A stretch of DNA of 64,000 nucleotides from Pasteurella testudinis DSM 23072 (GTDB lineage: Bacteria > Pseudomonadota > Gammaproteobacteria > Enterobacterales > Pasteurellaceae). Shown in pieces: positions 26,342 to 34,314 of the stretch (position 1 is its first letter; the number at the start of each line of letters is the position of its first letter). A program made the translations under genes and the position numbers. The stretch lies in assembly GCF_900176075.1 (NCBI RefSeq), contig NZ_FWWV01000006.1:1-64000 (forward strand). Direction: 5' to 3'. The notes beneath the pieces were generated by a model. That model was not told the DNA's origin. It made no database searches and saw only the letters and a list, made by a program, of their open reading frames with translations.

Positions 26342-29128
26342 TTATGAGGCCATGTGGCTCACGCCACGGTTGTTTGCTCCAAGCTGCTTTTTCAGTCTAT
26401 CCCGCCACGACTTTTTAGGCGGTGGCGATTTCTCGCGGTTAGGGGAGAGCATCAGTATCATCTGTCCAATCCATGCCATCGCATCCACTTGGTCATCGTG
26501 CTTGCCGGACGGGAACGCCAGCATCTCGTTTTGTAACTCTTGGAACCACGGGGCGTTGCGCGGGAAGTGAACCCGTGCCTGCTCCATACGTCCCTGTATC
26601 GGGCGGGCGCGAGTCATCTTGTCGTTGCCGCGGGTTTTGAGCTTGATGTAATTAAACTGCGCCTTTTTCTCCGTCATCTCTTTGACGATGAACGGCTCAA
26701 GGGTCATTTCAATCTGACCGTGTTCGATGCCTTGTAAGGTAGGTGACCACACACGCTGGCACTCGAAAAACTGCTGTATCAACTCGTTAGATGACCAGCG
26801 ACCGTAATATCGGTGCAAGACCCAGATGTCATTGTCCCGGTCAACCCCGACGACGATACCGCAAGTGAAGTCGTTTGTGGTTTTCTGCCCGATAGCCAAG
26901 TCCCATGCCGCGTAGATACGCAACGCTTCCGTCGGCGGGGCTGTGTCGTACAGCCTGAACTGGTCTTTTTTGAAGTAGTCACCGTCAGCGGATACCGGAT
27001 TCTGTTGGTACAGTGCCTCCCAGTCACGCGGGATAAGTGTCCGTTTAATCTTGTTCAAGGCTTTGAGGTCGTAGCGTTCAGGGTGGAGTGCCTCGCCCGC
27101 CTTGCGGAACTCCTCGTCATGGGTCGCAATCGCAGGATACCGCACCACCTCCCAGCGGTCGGCGTCCTCCGGCCACTGCCCGGTTTCCGCCATCTCCTGC
27201 TCGGCTTCTTTCATACATTCCAATAACCAACCGCCGAGGTCATCTTGATGCCACCTCGTCATGATGATAAGAACACCGCCACCCGGCGCAAGACGAGTGT
27301 AGAGGGTAGAGGAGTACCAGTCCTTGACGGCTTGGCGAGTAATCTCGCTCTCCGCCGCTTCACGGTCTTTCACCGGGTCGTCGATAATTGCAATGTGAGA
27401 ACCCCTACCAGTTATCGGTCCTTGAACACCCGCTGCGACGTAGCCGCCACCTGCCGACGTGTTCCACCGCTCGGCTGATTGTGATGATTCATCCATCCTC
27501 GTAGGGAATATGTTGTGGTAACGCTCGTCTTGAACTAACCCACGAACTTTTCGGGAGAAGTCGACAGCTAACGATGCAGAGTATGAACACGCGATGACGT
27601 CGTGTGCAGGGTTGTGTCCCAAGTGCCAAGCCGGGAAAGTCTTGGAAGCTATTTCTGAGTTATGTGTTGGTATCAGCTTTTTACCTACCAAATATAACCC
27701 GTCCACACTGTCGACCTGAATACAATTACCAAACTCCCCATTAGGGGCGTACTCAACGTTTTTTATCGTTACAGCTCTACGAAGCGCTTCCCGCTTCGGC
27801 TTTTTACGCTCCAGCGTTAGCGGTAATACCAAGTTCGGCTGAAAACCGATAGTATATACAGGAAGTGTGCCTTGGATACTGGAGGATGACATTGTTGGTT
27901 CAGCCTTATGGTAGTATGGTCTAAAACCTAATTCGGTCGCCAAGCGCAGAACGCCCGCTTTCAGCGATTCGTTGGTCGTTGAAAAAGTGACACGACCTTT
28001 TTTGTCGCAGCACCCGTCGGAGTCAACCAATCCCGCAAGCAGCTCTAGGCGTTGCTCAACACTGGTGATGAAGTATTTTTCAGGGATGTGTTTGTTATCA
28101 ATCAGATTTTCATCCCTGAGCAGTCGCATCATCCGACCGCATGTACCGTCTTTTTTACCCCCGTTACGTTTTCTGTCGCCGTCGAAATAGGTAGTAACCA
28201 CGCCGGTGGCCCTATGTACACAGACAGATGAAATTTTGTGCCCTAATTCTACGATTTTATCAATCATCGGCTGGTCATTTTTATCGTGAGTAATACACGC
28301 TTTTGACGACGAACCGTCGCCCAGCCAAAGCCCGAGGATATAGGGATGTAACTCAAGCCCAGCTTCGGGGAACTCGACCGCAGAAATGTCAGGTAACCTG
28401 TTTATATACCGTGTTTTAGTGCCGTTTTTCTCCGAGCGAGTGAGGTTGCCTACCAGAGCGTGGGTCTCATATTCGGTAAAAATTCTTTTGTTATGGCTTA
28501 GGGTCCACTCGTGGTTACCATGACAACGGATTTTCTCACCGTTACTCATTGTAACGACATAGTCGGCAGGCTGCTTATCAGATAATGCCACCACCCTCAC
28601 AGGTTTTCCTGACGGGTGGAATACATAATCCCCGACTTTCAACGCTCCGTGGGTGGTCCACCCCTTAGTTGTCAATACCGGGGTGGAGTCTGCGCACAGT
28701 TTTCCACTCCGCGGCGGCATGAACAACATCAACCGCGGCGATTTACCCTCGACCACGTCTTTTGAGAACTGCTCAAGCCGACGGCAAATGTCCGCATGTA
28801 CCCAGCCGGGGGTATATTGTTCGTTGAAGTACATTACGAACGGTAACAGGTTTCGCCGTGCCGCTTCCCGTCGAGCCAGTTCTTTAAGCGCTTCCTGCTC
28901 CTTGTTGAACGCCTCGATACGCTCCTGCTCGGCTCGCTCTGCCTCCGCTTTTAGTCGCTGCTTTAAAGCGAGCCGCTCTTGCGCTTCTTTCTGCGGAACA
29001 AACTCACGCGGACGGGTAGAGAGCGTCGGGACGTCATTGACCGACGCACATACCGAACAGACCCCGTCGGTGAACTTATCGCGCGGGCGGAATGTCTGAC
29101 ACTGCGGGCAGGTGACCATTTTACTCAT
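26342..29128 (-). CDS. Terminase large subunit containing an intein
   Basis: A 928-residue precursor; without the 347-residue intein the ATPase-nuclease would be about 581 residues. It drives DNA into the prohead and cuts it. The Walker A motif PPRSGK-S is interrupted at Lys143 by the intein. Walker B is HIAIIDDPVKD, and the nuclease domain shows AAWDLAIG and DDQVDAMAW acidic residues. The N-terminus has a zinc-ribbon-like set of four Cys (residues 7, 10, 24, 27), unusual for this family, followed by a charged coiled-coil. The stop lies nine bases before the portal start. Confidence 0.92.
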   Translation of the reverse strand: MSKMVTCPQCQTFRPRDKFTDGVCSVCASVNDVPTLSTRPREFVPQKEAQERLALKQRLKAEAERAEQERIEAFNKEQEALKELARREAARRNLLPFVMYFNEQYTPGWVHADICRRLEQFSKDVVEGKSPRLMLFMPPRSGKLCADSTPVLTTKGWTTHGALKVGDYVFHPSGKPVRVVALSDKQPADYVVTMSNGEKIRCHGNHEWTLSHNKRIFTEYETHALVGNLTRSEKNGTKTRYINRLPDISAVEFPEAGLELHPYILGLWLGDGSSSKACITHDKNDQPMIDKIVELGHKISSVCVHRATGVVTTYFDGDRKRNGGKKDGTCGRMMRLLRDENLIDNKHIPEKYFITSVEQRLELLAGLVDSDGCCDKKGRVTFSTTNESLKAGVLRLATELGFRPYYHKAEPTMSSSSIQGTLPVYTIGFQPNLVLPLTLERKKPKREALRRAVTIKNVEYAPNGEFGNCIQVDSVDGLYLVGKKLIPTHNSEIASKTFPAWHLGHNPAHDVIACSYSASLAVDFSRKVRGLVQDERYHNIFPTRMDESSQSAERWNTSAGGGYVAAGVQGPITGRGSHIAIIDDPVKDREAAESEITRQAVKDWYSSTLYTRLAPGGGVLIIMTRWHQDDLGGWLLECMKEAEQEMAETGQWPEDADRWEVVRYPAIATHDEEFRKAGEALHPERYDLKALNKIKRTLIPRDWEALYQQNPVSADGDYFKKDQFRLYDTAPPTEALRIYAAWDLAIGQKTTNDFTCGIVVGVDRDNDIWVLHRYYGRWSSNELIQQFFECQRVWSPTLQGIEHGQIEMTLEPFIVKEMTEKKAQFNYIKLKTRGNDKMTRARPIQGRMEQARVHFPRNAPWFQELQNEMLAFPSGKHDDQVDAMAWIGQMILMLSPNREKSPPPKKSWRDRLKKQLGANNRGVSHMAS
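27659..28699 (-). other. Intein with LAGLIDADG endonuclease in the terminase Walker A motif
   Basis: About 347 residues. Block A: DSTPVLTTKGW with KVGDYVF. Block B: GNHEWTL. The endonuclease is of DOD type, with YILGLWLGDGS and LLAGLVDSDGC as the two catalytic helices. Block F: NCIQVDSVDGLYLVG. Block G: PTHN followed by extein Ser. Removal joins PPRSGK to SEIASK, restoring GKS. For that junction the first intein residue must be Leu, not Cys. With Trp in block B, Cys in block F and Thr in block G this resembles class 3 inteins; the class call is an inference. Confidence 0.85.
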
Positions 29129-29624
29129 TCGATGTCACCACATACTGGCTCGGGTCGAGGTTGTAGGTCATACCGGTCAATTGTTGCAGCTCGGTGTCAC
29201 TGAGCGTTTCTAACTGTTTCTTGTTGGTAATCTCAATCTCTTTCTTCTCAGGCGCAGCCAGCCCCCACAGTTTGACTAGAGAATCCGTCGCTTTGATTTC
29301 TTCCGTAGCGTTCGCTGAGTGCGAGTGCGCTTGCAGGTACATCATATGTGCGTCGGCACGGGTAAACGTGATGTCAACCCCGTCGCTGATAGCCCGCTCG
29401 CGGATACGTTCGCGGTAGTAGATGATTGCCCGGTCCAGTTGCGGTTTGCGGTCATGTAGGGCGTTGATGGATGCCATGTCGTGTGGCAAGCCGGCTTTTC
29501 TGGCGGCCGCCGTCGGGGGGATACCGCGAAGTCGGAGCTGAATATATCGCTCTTCTTTCACGGTCAACGATTTAATCTCAAGGAGCGGGTAATCTTCCCG
29601 CATTTCGGCAATAGTCATATCCAT
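29121..29624 (-). CDS. Terminase small subunit (putative)
   Basis: A 167-residue protein that overlaps the large terminase start by eight bases. The N-terminal third has a helix-turn-helix-like segment (KEERYIQLRLRGIPPTAAAR, then KAGLPHDMASINALHD), as in DNA-recognition subunits of terminases. The middle is a charged helical region. The start is uncertain: ATG codons lie at 29624 and 29618, neither has a good ribosome binding site, and both are just downstream of the 29630-29654 palindrome, which may mean a near-leaderless or repressed late transcript. Confidence 0.7.
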   Translation of the reverse strand: MDMTIAEMREDYPLLEIKSLTVKEERYIQLRLRGIPPTAAARKAGLPHDMASINALHDRKPQLDRAIIYYRERIRERAISDGVDITFTRADAHMMYLQAHSHSANATEEIKATDSLVKLWGLAAPEKKEIEITNKKQLETLSDTELQQLTGMTYNLDPSQYVVTSNE

Positions 29625-29629
29625 ATACA

Positions 29630-29660
29630 AAATGATACTAAAAAGGTATCATTTTTGCAA
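29630..29660 (-). promoter_or_regulatory. 25-bp palindrome overlapping a likely late promoter
   Basis: AAATGATAC, 7-nt spacer, GTATCATTT at 29630-29654. On the - strand TTGCAA and TATCAT are exactly 17 bases apart and the palindrome fills the spacer and -10, a typical repressor-operator layout. It would control terS and the late genes. A copy with one base difference lies at 45282-45306. Confidence 0.6.
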
Positions 29661-29715
29661 TGGATACTTGATTGGGCAGTCTTTATTTGTTAAAGTGTTT
29701 CCATACTCCGCTATT

Positions 29716-29756
29716 CCCCCACTACGCTTCTCAGGTTGGCCAGTGGGGGCTTTTTT
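29716..29756 (+). terminator. Hairpin with T run between helicase and late genes
   Basis: CCCCCACT and AGTGGGGG pair across an 18-nt loop, and CTTTTTTATT follows on the + strand. The orientation suits rightward transcripts, although neighbouring genes run leftward. On the - strand the same hairpin lacks a U tract, so it may only partly separate the helicase transcript from the late operon. Confidence 0.6.
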
Positions 29757-31530
29757 ATTGCATATAGCGGGGCGCTATCGGATTTATCGTAGATTGGGTA
29801 ACGCTTCTTATGATAGATGACTGTTTCCGTTTTATACTAGTTAATGCCCTCTGTTTGTTGATGTACACGTCGACCCGATTATCCGTTCTGATAGTTTCAG
29901 GGGAGATAGGAGTTTTGATTATTATCCCATCTAAGGTTCTGCACCGGCTTAACGCTACATATACTTGCCCGGGTACAAAAGCATCTTTAGCGTCGACAGC
30001 GATTTGACTAAATGTGAGACCTTGGCTTTTATGTATGGTAATAGCAAATGCTAGTCTTAGTGGGTACTGTTCGTAGTACCCGATAACGTCTTCTACCACT
30101 TCACCATCTTTTATAGAATAATCAATGTTATCCCAACGTTCTTTAGGTACGTCGATTGATATACCTCGGTCCGTAGTAACTATTATGTGGTGGTCACTCA
30201 AATCTGTGACTCTCCCCATTGTACCGTTAACGTAGCATCTATTTCGGTCGTTTTTAGTAAACATAACCTGTGCGCCAAGTTTTAACTCAATACACTCGTC
30301 GGCGGGGTATCCGCCATCGTGCGGGTATTCGCCGTATATGAACGCTTGGAATGTATATAATTTATTTTTTATAGATTCCAGCCGCTTAGAGTTGATATTT
30401 CTTGCCGTGCTTGCGTGGGTGCATAGCGTTATGCATCCGTCAGGCGGTAAGAGTCGGTGTTCAGACGAGTATTTACGTGTGAGAGTGGTATAATCCTGTA
30501 TTGTGGGCTTGTTAACTCTTAGGCGGTTTAACATCTTAGTGAATTCTTGGTCGTTTTGCTGGCGGTATACTTTCTCGAGTTCTATAACATCGTACTCGAG
30601 TCTGTTTACTGCTCCAGAATAGAAAAAATACTCTCCAGTATATGCGGTAGAGCATACTGTTCTCCACGTTCTATCGACTACGGGGGGCAGCTGGTATAAA
30701 TCCCCTATAAATATCATTTGAACCCCACCAAACAGCTCATGCGGTTTTTTTCTGTAGTACCTTAAAATCGTATCAACAGCATCCATAATATCACTTCTAA
30801 CCATAGAAACTTCGTCTATTATTATGGCGTCCAGCTCTTGTATAAGTTTTATCTTGGATTCATCCACTCTGGCCGTTTTATGTATGAGGGGGTATTTCAA
30901 TCTGTGGTCGTCTGGGAGGAACGGTCCAAAAATAAGTTTAAAAAACGAGTGTATTGTACTTCCGTTCGCATTGATGGCCGCAACACCAGTTGGGGATAGT
31001 ACAACTGATTTTTTTCCTATGATATCCATCGCATTTTTAGCGGTTTTTAGTAACGTAGTTTTACCAGTACCTGCTTTACCTGTAACAAACAAATTATTAT
31101 TACCGTATACGATTTTTTCGAGGGCTTCTTTGAACTCGTTATTATGGCCATCAAGGGGCGTATCTTGGCTTGTCGCGGGGTCTTCTTCATCTGGTATGAG
31201 GGGTGAAAGGTCTGAAACATAAACCTGTGAAGCATTCGGCGAAGAAAGTTTTGTATTCAGTAGACGTTTTTTGTTGCGTGATATGACCCTACAGGGTATT
31301 TTTCTTGCTGAATTGGTTAAAAGTTCCGGGTTATTCGCGTCTAATTTTTTAATCTTTTCTTTTAGCTGCTCGTACTCCTCGCGCAGAGTTTTTAATTCTG
31401 TGTAATATTTTTCTCGCTCTCTGTTGGGGTCTTCACCCTCTTGGGCTTTCTCCTGATTGGAGATGTGCGAATGAGCGAAGATGATTGCAAGCACCACTAA
31501 CACCACTAATATACTAACTATAACTTCCAT
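29755..31530 (-). CDS. Pif1/RecD-like SF1 helicase with N-terminal membrane segment
   Basis: A 591-residue ATP-dependent DNA helicase. Walker A is VTGKAGTGKTTLL (about residue 152). Motif II is IIIDEVSMV, then GGVQMIFIGDLYQLPPV. The C-terminal motif region has AITIHKSQGLTFSQI and GQVYVALSRCRTLDGI, diagnostic of Pif1/RecD-type enzymes. Before the helicase there is a hydrophobic helix (VIVSILVVLVVLAIIFA, residues 3-19) and a charged coiled coil (30-70), so the enzyme may be tethered to the inner membrane. Composition is AT-richer than its neighbours, suggesting a separate origin. It is divergent from the early operon. Confidence 0.85.
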   Translation of the reverse strand: MEVIVSILVVLVVLAIIFAHSHISNQEKAQEGEDPNREREKYYTELKTLREEYEQLKEKIKKLDANNPELLTNSARKIPCRVISRNKKRLLNTKLSSPNASQVYVSDLSPLIPDEEDPATSQDTPLDGHNNEFKEALEKIVYGNNNLFVTGKAGTGKTTLLKTAKNAMDIIGKKSVVLSPTGVAAINANGSTIHSFFKLIFGPFLPDDHRLKYPLIHKTARVDESKIKLIQELDAIIIDEVSMVRSDIMDAVDTILRYYRKKPHELFGGVQMIFIGDLYQLPPVVDRTWRTVCSTAYTGEYFFYSGAVNRLEYDVIELEKVYRQQNDQEFTKMLNRLRVNKPTIQDYTTLTRKYSSEHRLLPPDGCITLCTHASTARNINSKRLESIKNKLYTFQAFIYGEYPHDGGYPADECIELKLGAQVMFTKNDRNRCYVNGTMGRVTDLSDHHIIVTTDRGISIDVPKERWDNIDYSIKDGEVVEDVIGYYEQYPLRLAFAITIHKSQGLTFSQIAVDAKDAFVPGQVYVALSRCRTLDGIIIKTPISPETIRTDNRVDVYINKQRALTSIKRKQSSIIRSVTQSTINPIAPRYMQ

Positions 31531-31603
31531 AATTTCCCCTGTCGAGTAACCTCAAAAATATTAACCGACCCTAGCAAAAATTTTTATAAAATTTTTTCAG
31601 GAA

Positions 31604-31619
31604 TGTGAATCAGATCACT
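31604..31619. promoter_or_regulatory. CRP-like site
   Basis: TGTGA-N6-TCACT matches the TGTGA-N6-TCACA consensus at nine of ten positions. It lies between the divergent helicase and the early operon, about 55 bases upstream of the candidate early promoter. Binding is inferred from sequence only. Confidence 0.4.
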
Positions 31620-31658
31620 CGTTTATTTGGAGTGTAGTTATCAAGGGGCGAATGGCGG

Positions 31659-31688
31659 TTGTCAGTGGATAAATGTCGGTTCTTATAT
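31659..31688 (+). promoter_or_regulatory. Candidate rightward early promoter
   Basis: TTGTCA and TTATAT are separated by 18 bases, about 110 bases before the first early gene. No better sigma70-like pair was seen in the 270-base divergent region. Confidence 0.35.
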
Positions 31689-31748
31689 GGGTGGTTCGCA
31701 CAGAAGCACCGTGCGTTCGGTTTGGTTTTTACCGACGCAAATTCAAAA

Positions 31749-31767
31749 AGTAGGTTTTGAACCTACT
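31749..31767 (+). repeat. Short palindrome in the early leader
   Basis: AGTAGGTT, TTG, AACCTACT: an 8-bp perfect inverted repeat about 30 bases before the first early ATG. It is followed by GCCGACTTTTTCTG, so it could attenuate the early transcript or bind a regulator. Confidence 0.4.
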
Positions 31768-31799
31768 GCCGACTTTTTCTGCCACTAAGGAGTATCACT

Positions 31800-32000
31800 A
31801 TGAACAATCACGAAATCAATCTACTTGCCAACGACGACAATTATGTATCCATCGACCTTGAGGCTGTACCAAGTAACTATGGTATGGTGTATTACAACGA
31901 AGGCACAGATAACACTGTGCCTTGGTGGGAGCAGGGTGTCCTCGTGTCATATGAGGACATCATCGCTGCTGAACGCGGTGAGTACGATGACGACTATTAG
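31800..32000 (+). CDS. Small very acidic early protein
   Basis: A 66-residue protein, the first gene of the rightward block. It has about 15 Asp/Glu residues and hardly any Lys or Arg, ending in EYDDDY. CTAAGGAG gives a good ribosome binding site before the ATG. Many phages place small acidic host-takeover proteins, some of them DNA mimics, in this first position. There is no family match, so such a role here is a hypothesis from charge and position. Confidence 0.6.
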   Translation: MNNHEINLLANDDNYVSIDLEAVPSNYGMVYYNEGTDNTVPWWEQGVLVSYEDIIAAERGEYDDDY

Positions 32001-32014
32001 TCGTCGCTATCACA

Positions 32015-32097
32015 GAGGGCATTCGCTGAGTGTCCTCGATGATAGCAATGGTGCTATCAAGCGCCCCTATCATGTGTCGTTACCACATGATAGGGGC
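32015..32097 (+). repeat. Three consecutive stem-loops in an early intergenic region
   Basis: Hairpin 1 at 32015-32037 (GAGGgCA / TGtCCTC), hairpin 2 at 32041-32058 (GATAGCA / TGCTATC), and hairpin 3 at 32063-32097 with a perfect 14-bp stem (GCCCCTATCATGTG) and a 7-nt loop. None is followed by a U tract. They lie between the first and second early genes and could act as RNA processing sites or attenuators. Confidence 0.6.
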
Positions 32098-32126
32098 TAA
32101 TCAACTCTATCCAGAAGGAAAATAGT

Positions 32127-33308
32127 ATGACTAACTCAATCGTAAAATCAAATGTATCTGTTGTCAACACTAACGTCATGGCTTTTGTCCACGACTGGGC
32201 GCTAAAATCCACCCGCTTTGAGGCGGTGATGCCTGAAAAGGTTGACTTCGCTAATGTTGATTTTCAGCGCTGGTGCGCATTCGCACTGGAGGCTGCATAT
32301 CTTAACCGTACCGGTAAGACAGACTGTCCATACGCACAATGCAAATCAGCCCTGCGCCGTATCGGTGGAGCGGCAGTGCGTAACGCGTTTAACGAGGCGT
32401 TAGGGCACGACCTCAAAAATGAGGAGGTGTTAAAGCACATCGTCGAGGGGACTGTACCGGAGACACTGCAAGACGCAGTGGATGCCGGTCGCGCGGCATG
32501 GGAAGTAGTGGATTTGGCATACGCCAAGTTTAGCACACTATTGTTCAGTGGTTTTGCATTGAATGTGCCAAGCATGGATATCCAACTCCTACCGGCATTT
32601 GGTACAACTGAGGGGCCGAAGGTGCAGGTACAGGAGGATTTCAATATCGACGATGTCGATGTGGCACAAGTGCTTGCCCCGTTAGGGTGGAAAATTTTCC
32701 GTGAAGACGGAGCAAAACGACTCATCCACGCATTGGGTTTGTCAGCGGACACCACGCCGATGGCTGCATGGTTCAAAGGGTTGAGTCGTCTGGCGGTGTT
32801 ATCGGCGGCGTTCGGCGACGAGGAAACTGTGACAGTCGACATTGGCGGAGCGAACCGCACTATCCACTCTCGCGGTTGGAACACAGGCCGGATGAACTGG
32901 CTGCGTAACGCAGTCTATGCTGATAATGCCTACGCCGGCGACCCCCGCGATTATGCAGGGCAGTTGGCACAGCTTGAGGAGGAAGAGGCGACAATGGCGA
33001 CGCTTGAGAGTGTCTATGAGCAGTACCAAGACGTGTTGAACGTGCTGTGTACACAGATGAAACCACGCGAAGGGGAACCGAAACTGGACCCTAACAGCTT
33101 CCGCGTGTTCACCATCGCCGGATTATGGAAAGACGAGTTCATTACCGCAGACGGCACTGTCATCTGCTCTGCAACAGCTGACACGCTCGAAAACGCAATG
33201 AAGCTTGTCTCCGAAGCGCGTGTGTATAGCATGAAGTTGTATGCCGTCAACCGTGAGAAAGAGGAGATGGCCCGCAAGTTACACGTCATCAAACAGCTTG
33301 GCTGGTAA
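32127..33308 (+). CDS. Early protein of unknown function (393 aa)
   Basis: A 393-residue protein, second in the early operon, with AGAAGGAAAAT before the ATG. It looks like a soluble mixed alpha/beta protein: a helical N-terminal region (residues 15-110), an acidic middle (FNIDDVDVAQVLAPLGWKIF) and a helical, Glu-rich region near residues 280-300. No catalytic motif, membrane segment or family is recognised. Its size and early position suggest a main role in takeover or replication start, but nothing in the sequence settles this. Confidence 0.6.
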   Translation: MTNSIVKSNVSVVNTNVMAFVHDWALKSTRFEAVMPEKVDFANVDFQRWCAFALEAAYLNRTGKTDCPYAQCKSALRRIGGAAVRNAFNEALGHDLKNEEVLKHIVEGTVPETLQDAVDAGRAAWEVVDLAYAKFSTLLFSGFALNVPSMDIQLLPAFGTTEGPKVQVQEDFNIDDVDVAQVLAPLGWKIFREDGAKRLIHALGLSADTTPMAAWFKGLSRLAVLSAAFGDEETVTVDIGGANRTIHSRGWNTGRMNWLRNAVYADNAYAGDPRDYAGQLAQLEEEEATMATLESVYEQYQDVLNVLCTQMKPREGEPKLDPNSFRVFTIAGLWKDEFITADGTVICSATADTLENAMKLVSEARVYSMKLYAVNREKEEMARKLHVIKQLGW

Positions 33309-33317
33309 CACTTGACC

Positions 33318-33339
33318 AATGCCCCCTTTCGGGGGCATT
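33318..33339 (+). repeat. Intergenic hairpin
   Basis: AATGCCCCC, TTTC, GGGGGCATT: a 9-bp perfect stem directly after the 393-residue gene and about 30 bases before the antitoxin. There is no U tract. It is one of a series of such hairpins in the early block. Confidence 0.6.
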
Positions 33340-33371
33340 ATAACGACATAACTAATAGAGGAGAAGCAGAC

Positions 33372-33581
33372 ATGAGACTATCACTATCCAGTGAGAGTGC
33401 TGGATTCGCAAGAAATCGGGCGTTAGAGGCAATGCTGGACAAGCTGGCGGAGCGTGAAAGTGACCGTCAAGCGGCACGACGCATTGATGAAGTCATGGCG
33501 AGGGTGCGGAATGGCGAAGAAAAAACCTACACCGCGAAGGAGTTCGCCGAACAGATGAGGGTTGAAGGGTATGACATATAG
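33372..33581 (+). CDS. RelB-type antitoxin
   Basis: A 69-residue protein immediately upstream of and overlapping a RelE/ParE toxin. The sequence is mostly helical and charged (MRLSLSSESAGFARNRALE) with a C-terminal segment EKTYTAKEFAEQMRVEGYDI typical of antitoxins that bind their toxin. GAGGAGAAG precedes the ATG. It would neutralise the toxin and probably autoregulate the pair. In a prophage such a pair can stabilise lysogeny or block competing phages. Confidence 0.75.
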   Translation: MRLSLSSESAGFARNRALEAMLDKLAERESDRQAARRIDEVMARVRNGEEKTYTAKEFAEQMRVEGYDI

Positions 33582-33843
33582 TTTAGTGTTGTCAAGCACC
33601 TTCACGAAAATGTTTAAAAGAATTGATATACGGCAGGGCGAGAGGATTCTCGCCTTTCTTTTAGATAATATTGATGGATGTGAGGACCCGAGAGCGCACG
33701 GAAAACAACTGAAAGGCGAGCTGCGGGATAAGTGGTCGTATCGAATTGGCGACTATCGCGTGTTAGCTAGCATAGATGACGGAGTGGTTACCGTGACCGC
33801 AACCGAAGTAGACCACCGTAAACAGGTGTATAAAAGGAGATGA
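33571..33843 (+). CDS. RelE/ParE-family toxin
   Basis: A 90-residue toxin of the RelE/ParE fold. The family pattern is clear: YSLVLSSTFTKMFKRID, then DPRAHGKQLKGELRDKWSYR, IGDYRVLASIDDGVVTVTAT, and EVDHRKQVYKR at the end, with the Arg/Lys/His set used by mRNA-cleaving members. The ATG at 33571 lies 11 bases inside the antitoxin gene, the usual coupled arrangement. Whether it cleaves ribosome-bound mRNA (RelE) or inhibits gyrase (ParE) cannot be told; the basic residues favour RelE. Confidence 0.85.
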   Translation: MTYSLVLSSTFTKMFKRIDIRQGERILAFLLDNIDGCEDPRAHGKQLKGELRDKWSYRIGDYRVLASIDDGVVTVTATEVDHRKQVYKRR

Positions 33844-33845
33844 TA

Positions 33846-34043
33846 ATGATTCGGGAAAACATAGAAGTTGAGGTTTCACCTGAGCTTCGAGCGAAGATTG
33901 AGGCTACAAAAGCGCGGATGGGAATAGCCCACCTAAAATACTCAGATCACGTCATACGCGCGTTGTTCGAGGCGATGATATGGGAAGAAGAAGAAAAGCC
34001 GGGCGGTTTAGCCGCAGCACTAAAAAACTACCAGGACAACTAA
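33846..34043 (+). CDS. Small protein following the toxin-antitoxin pair
   Basis: A 65-residue protein (MIRENIEVEVSPELRAKIEA ... AHLKYSDHVIRALFEAMIW) of a ribbon-helix-helix-like pattern: a beta-type N-terminus then two helices. It starts three bases after the toxin stop; an ATG six bases earlier overlaps that stop. It could be a second DNA-binding regulator of the cassette. A terminator follows at 34073. Confidence 0.5.
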   Translation: MIRENIEVEVSPELRAKIEATKARMGIAHLKYSDHVIRALFEAMIWEEEEKPGGLAAALKNYQDN

Positions 34044-34072
34044 CCACTAACCACTAACCCCACCCTAACCAC

Positions 34073-34099
34073 AAAGCCACTCACACGAGCGGCTTTTTT
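34073..34099 (+). terminator. Terminator after the toxin-antitoxin cassette
   Basis: AAAGCC ... GGCTTTTTT with additional pairing CTC/GAG inside and a run of six T on the + strand. It is the only hairpin in the early block seen with a proper U tract. Confidence 0.75.
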
Positions 34100-34120
34100 C
34101 ATGCTCGCGCAAACCCCCGT

Positions 34121-34237
34121 GACAAAGGACAGGGGGCAGTGAGGTGGCAGAGTCACTATCACCTGTCCCCTGTCCTTTGTCAATCACTACCTGTTGCCTG
34201 TTCCCTGTCCTTTGTCAATCACTACCTGTTGCCTGTC
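34121..34237. repeat. 15-bp inverted repeat and two tandem 35-bp repeats
   Basis: GACAAAGGACAGGGG at 34121-34135 is the exact reverse complement of 34167-34181. The right arm overlaps the first of two tandem 35-bp units (34168-34202, 34203-34237) that share CCCTGTCCTTTGTCAATCAC and the next 14 bases without mismatch. The function is unknown. Confidence 0.85.
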
Positions 34238-34314
34238 AAATAAAAATAATAAAAACAATAAGTTAATAAAAATAATCAATTGTCATTGAATAAATAACAA
34301 AGGAGAAAGAAAAG

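Noticed and set aside
32061-32097. Rho-independent terminator after the first early gene
   Set aside because: The stem is strong but no U tract follows, so it is listed as a structural repeat.
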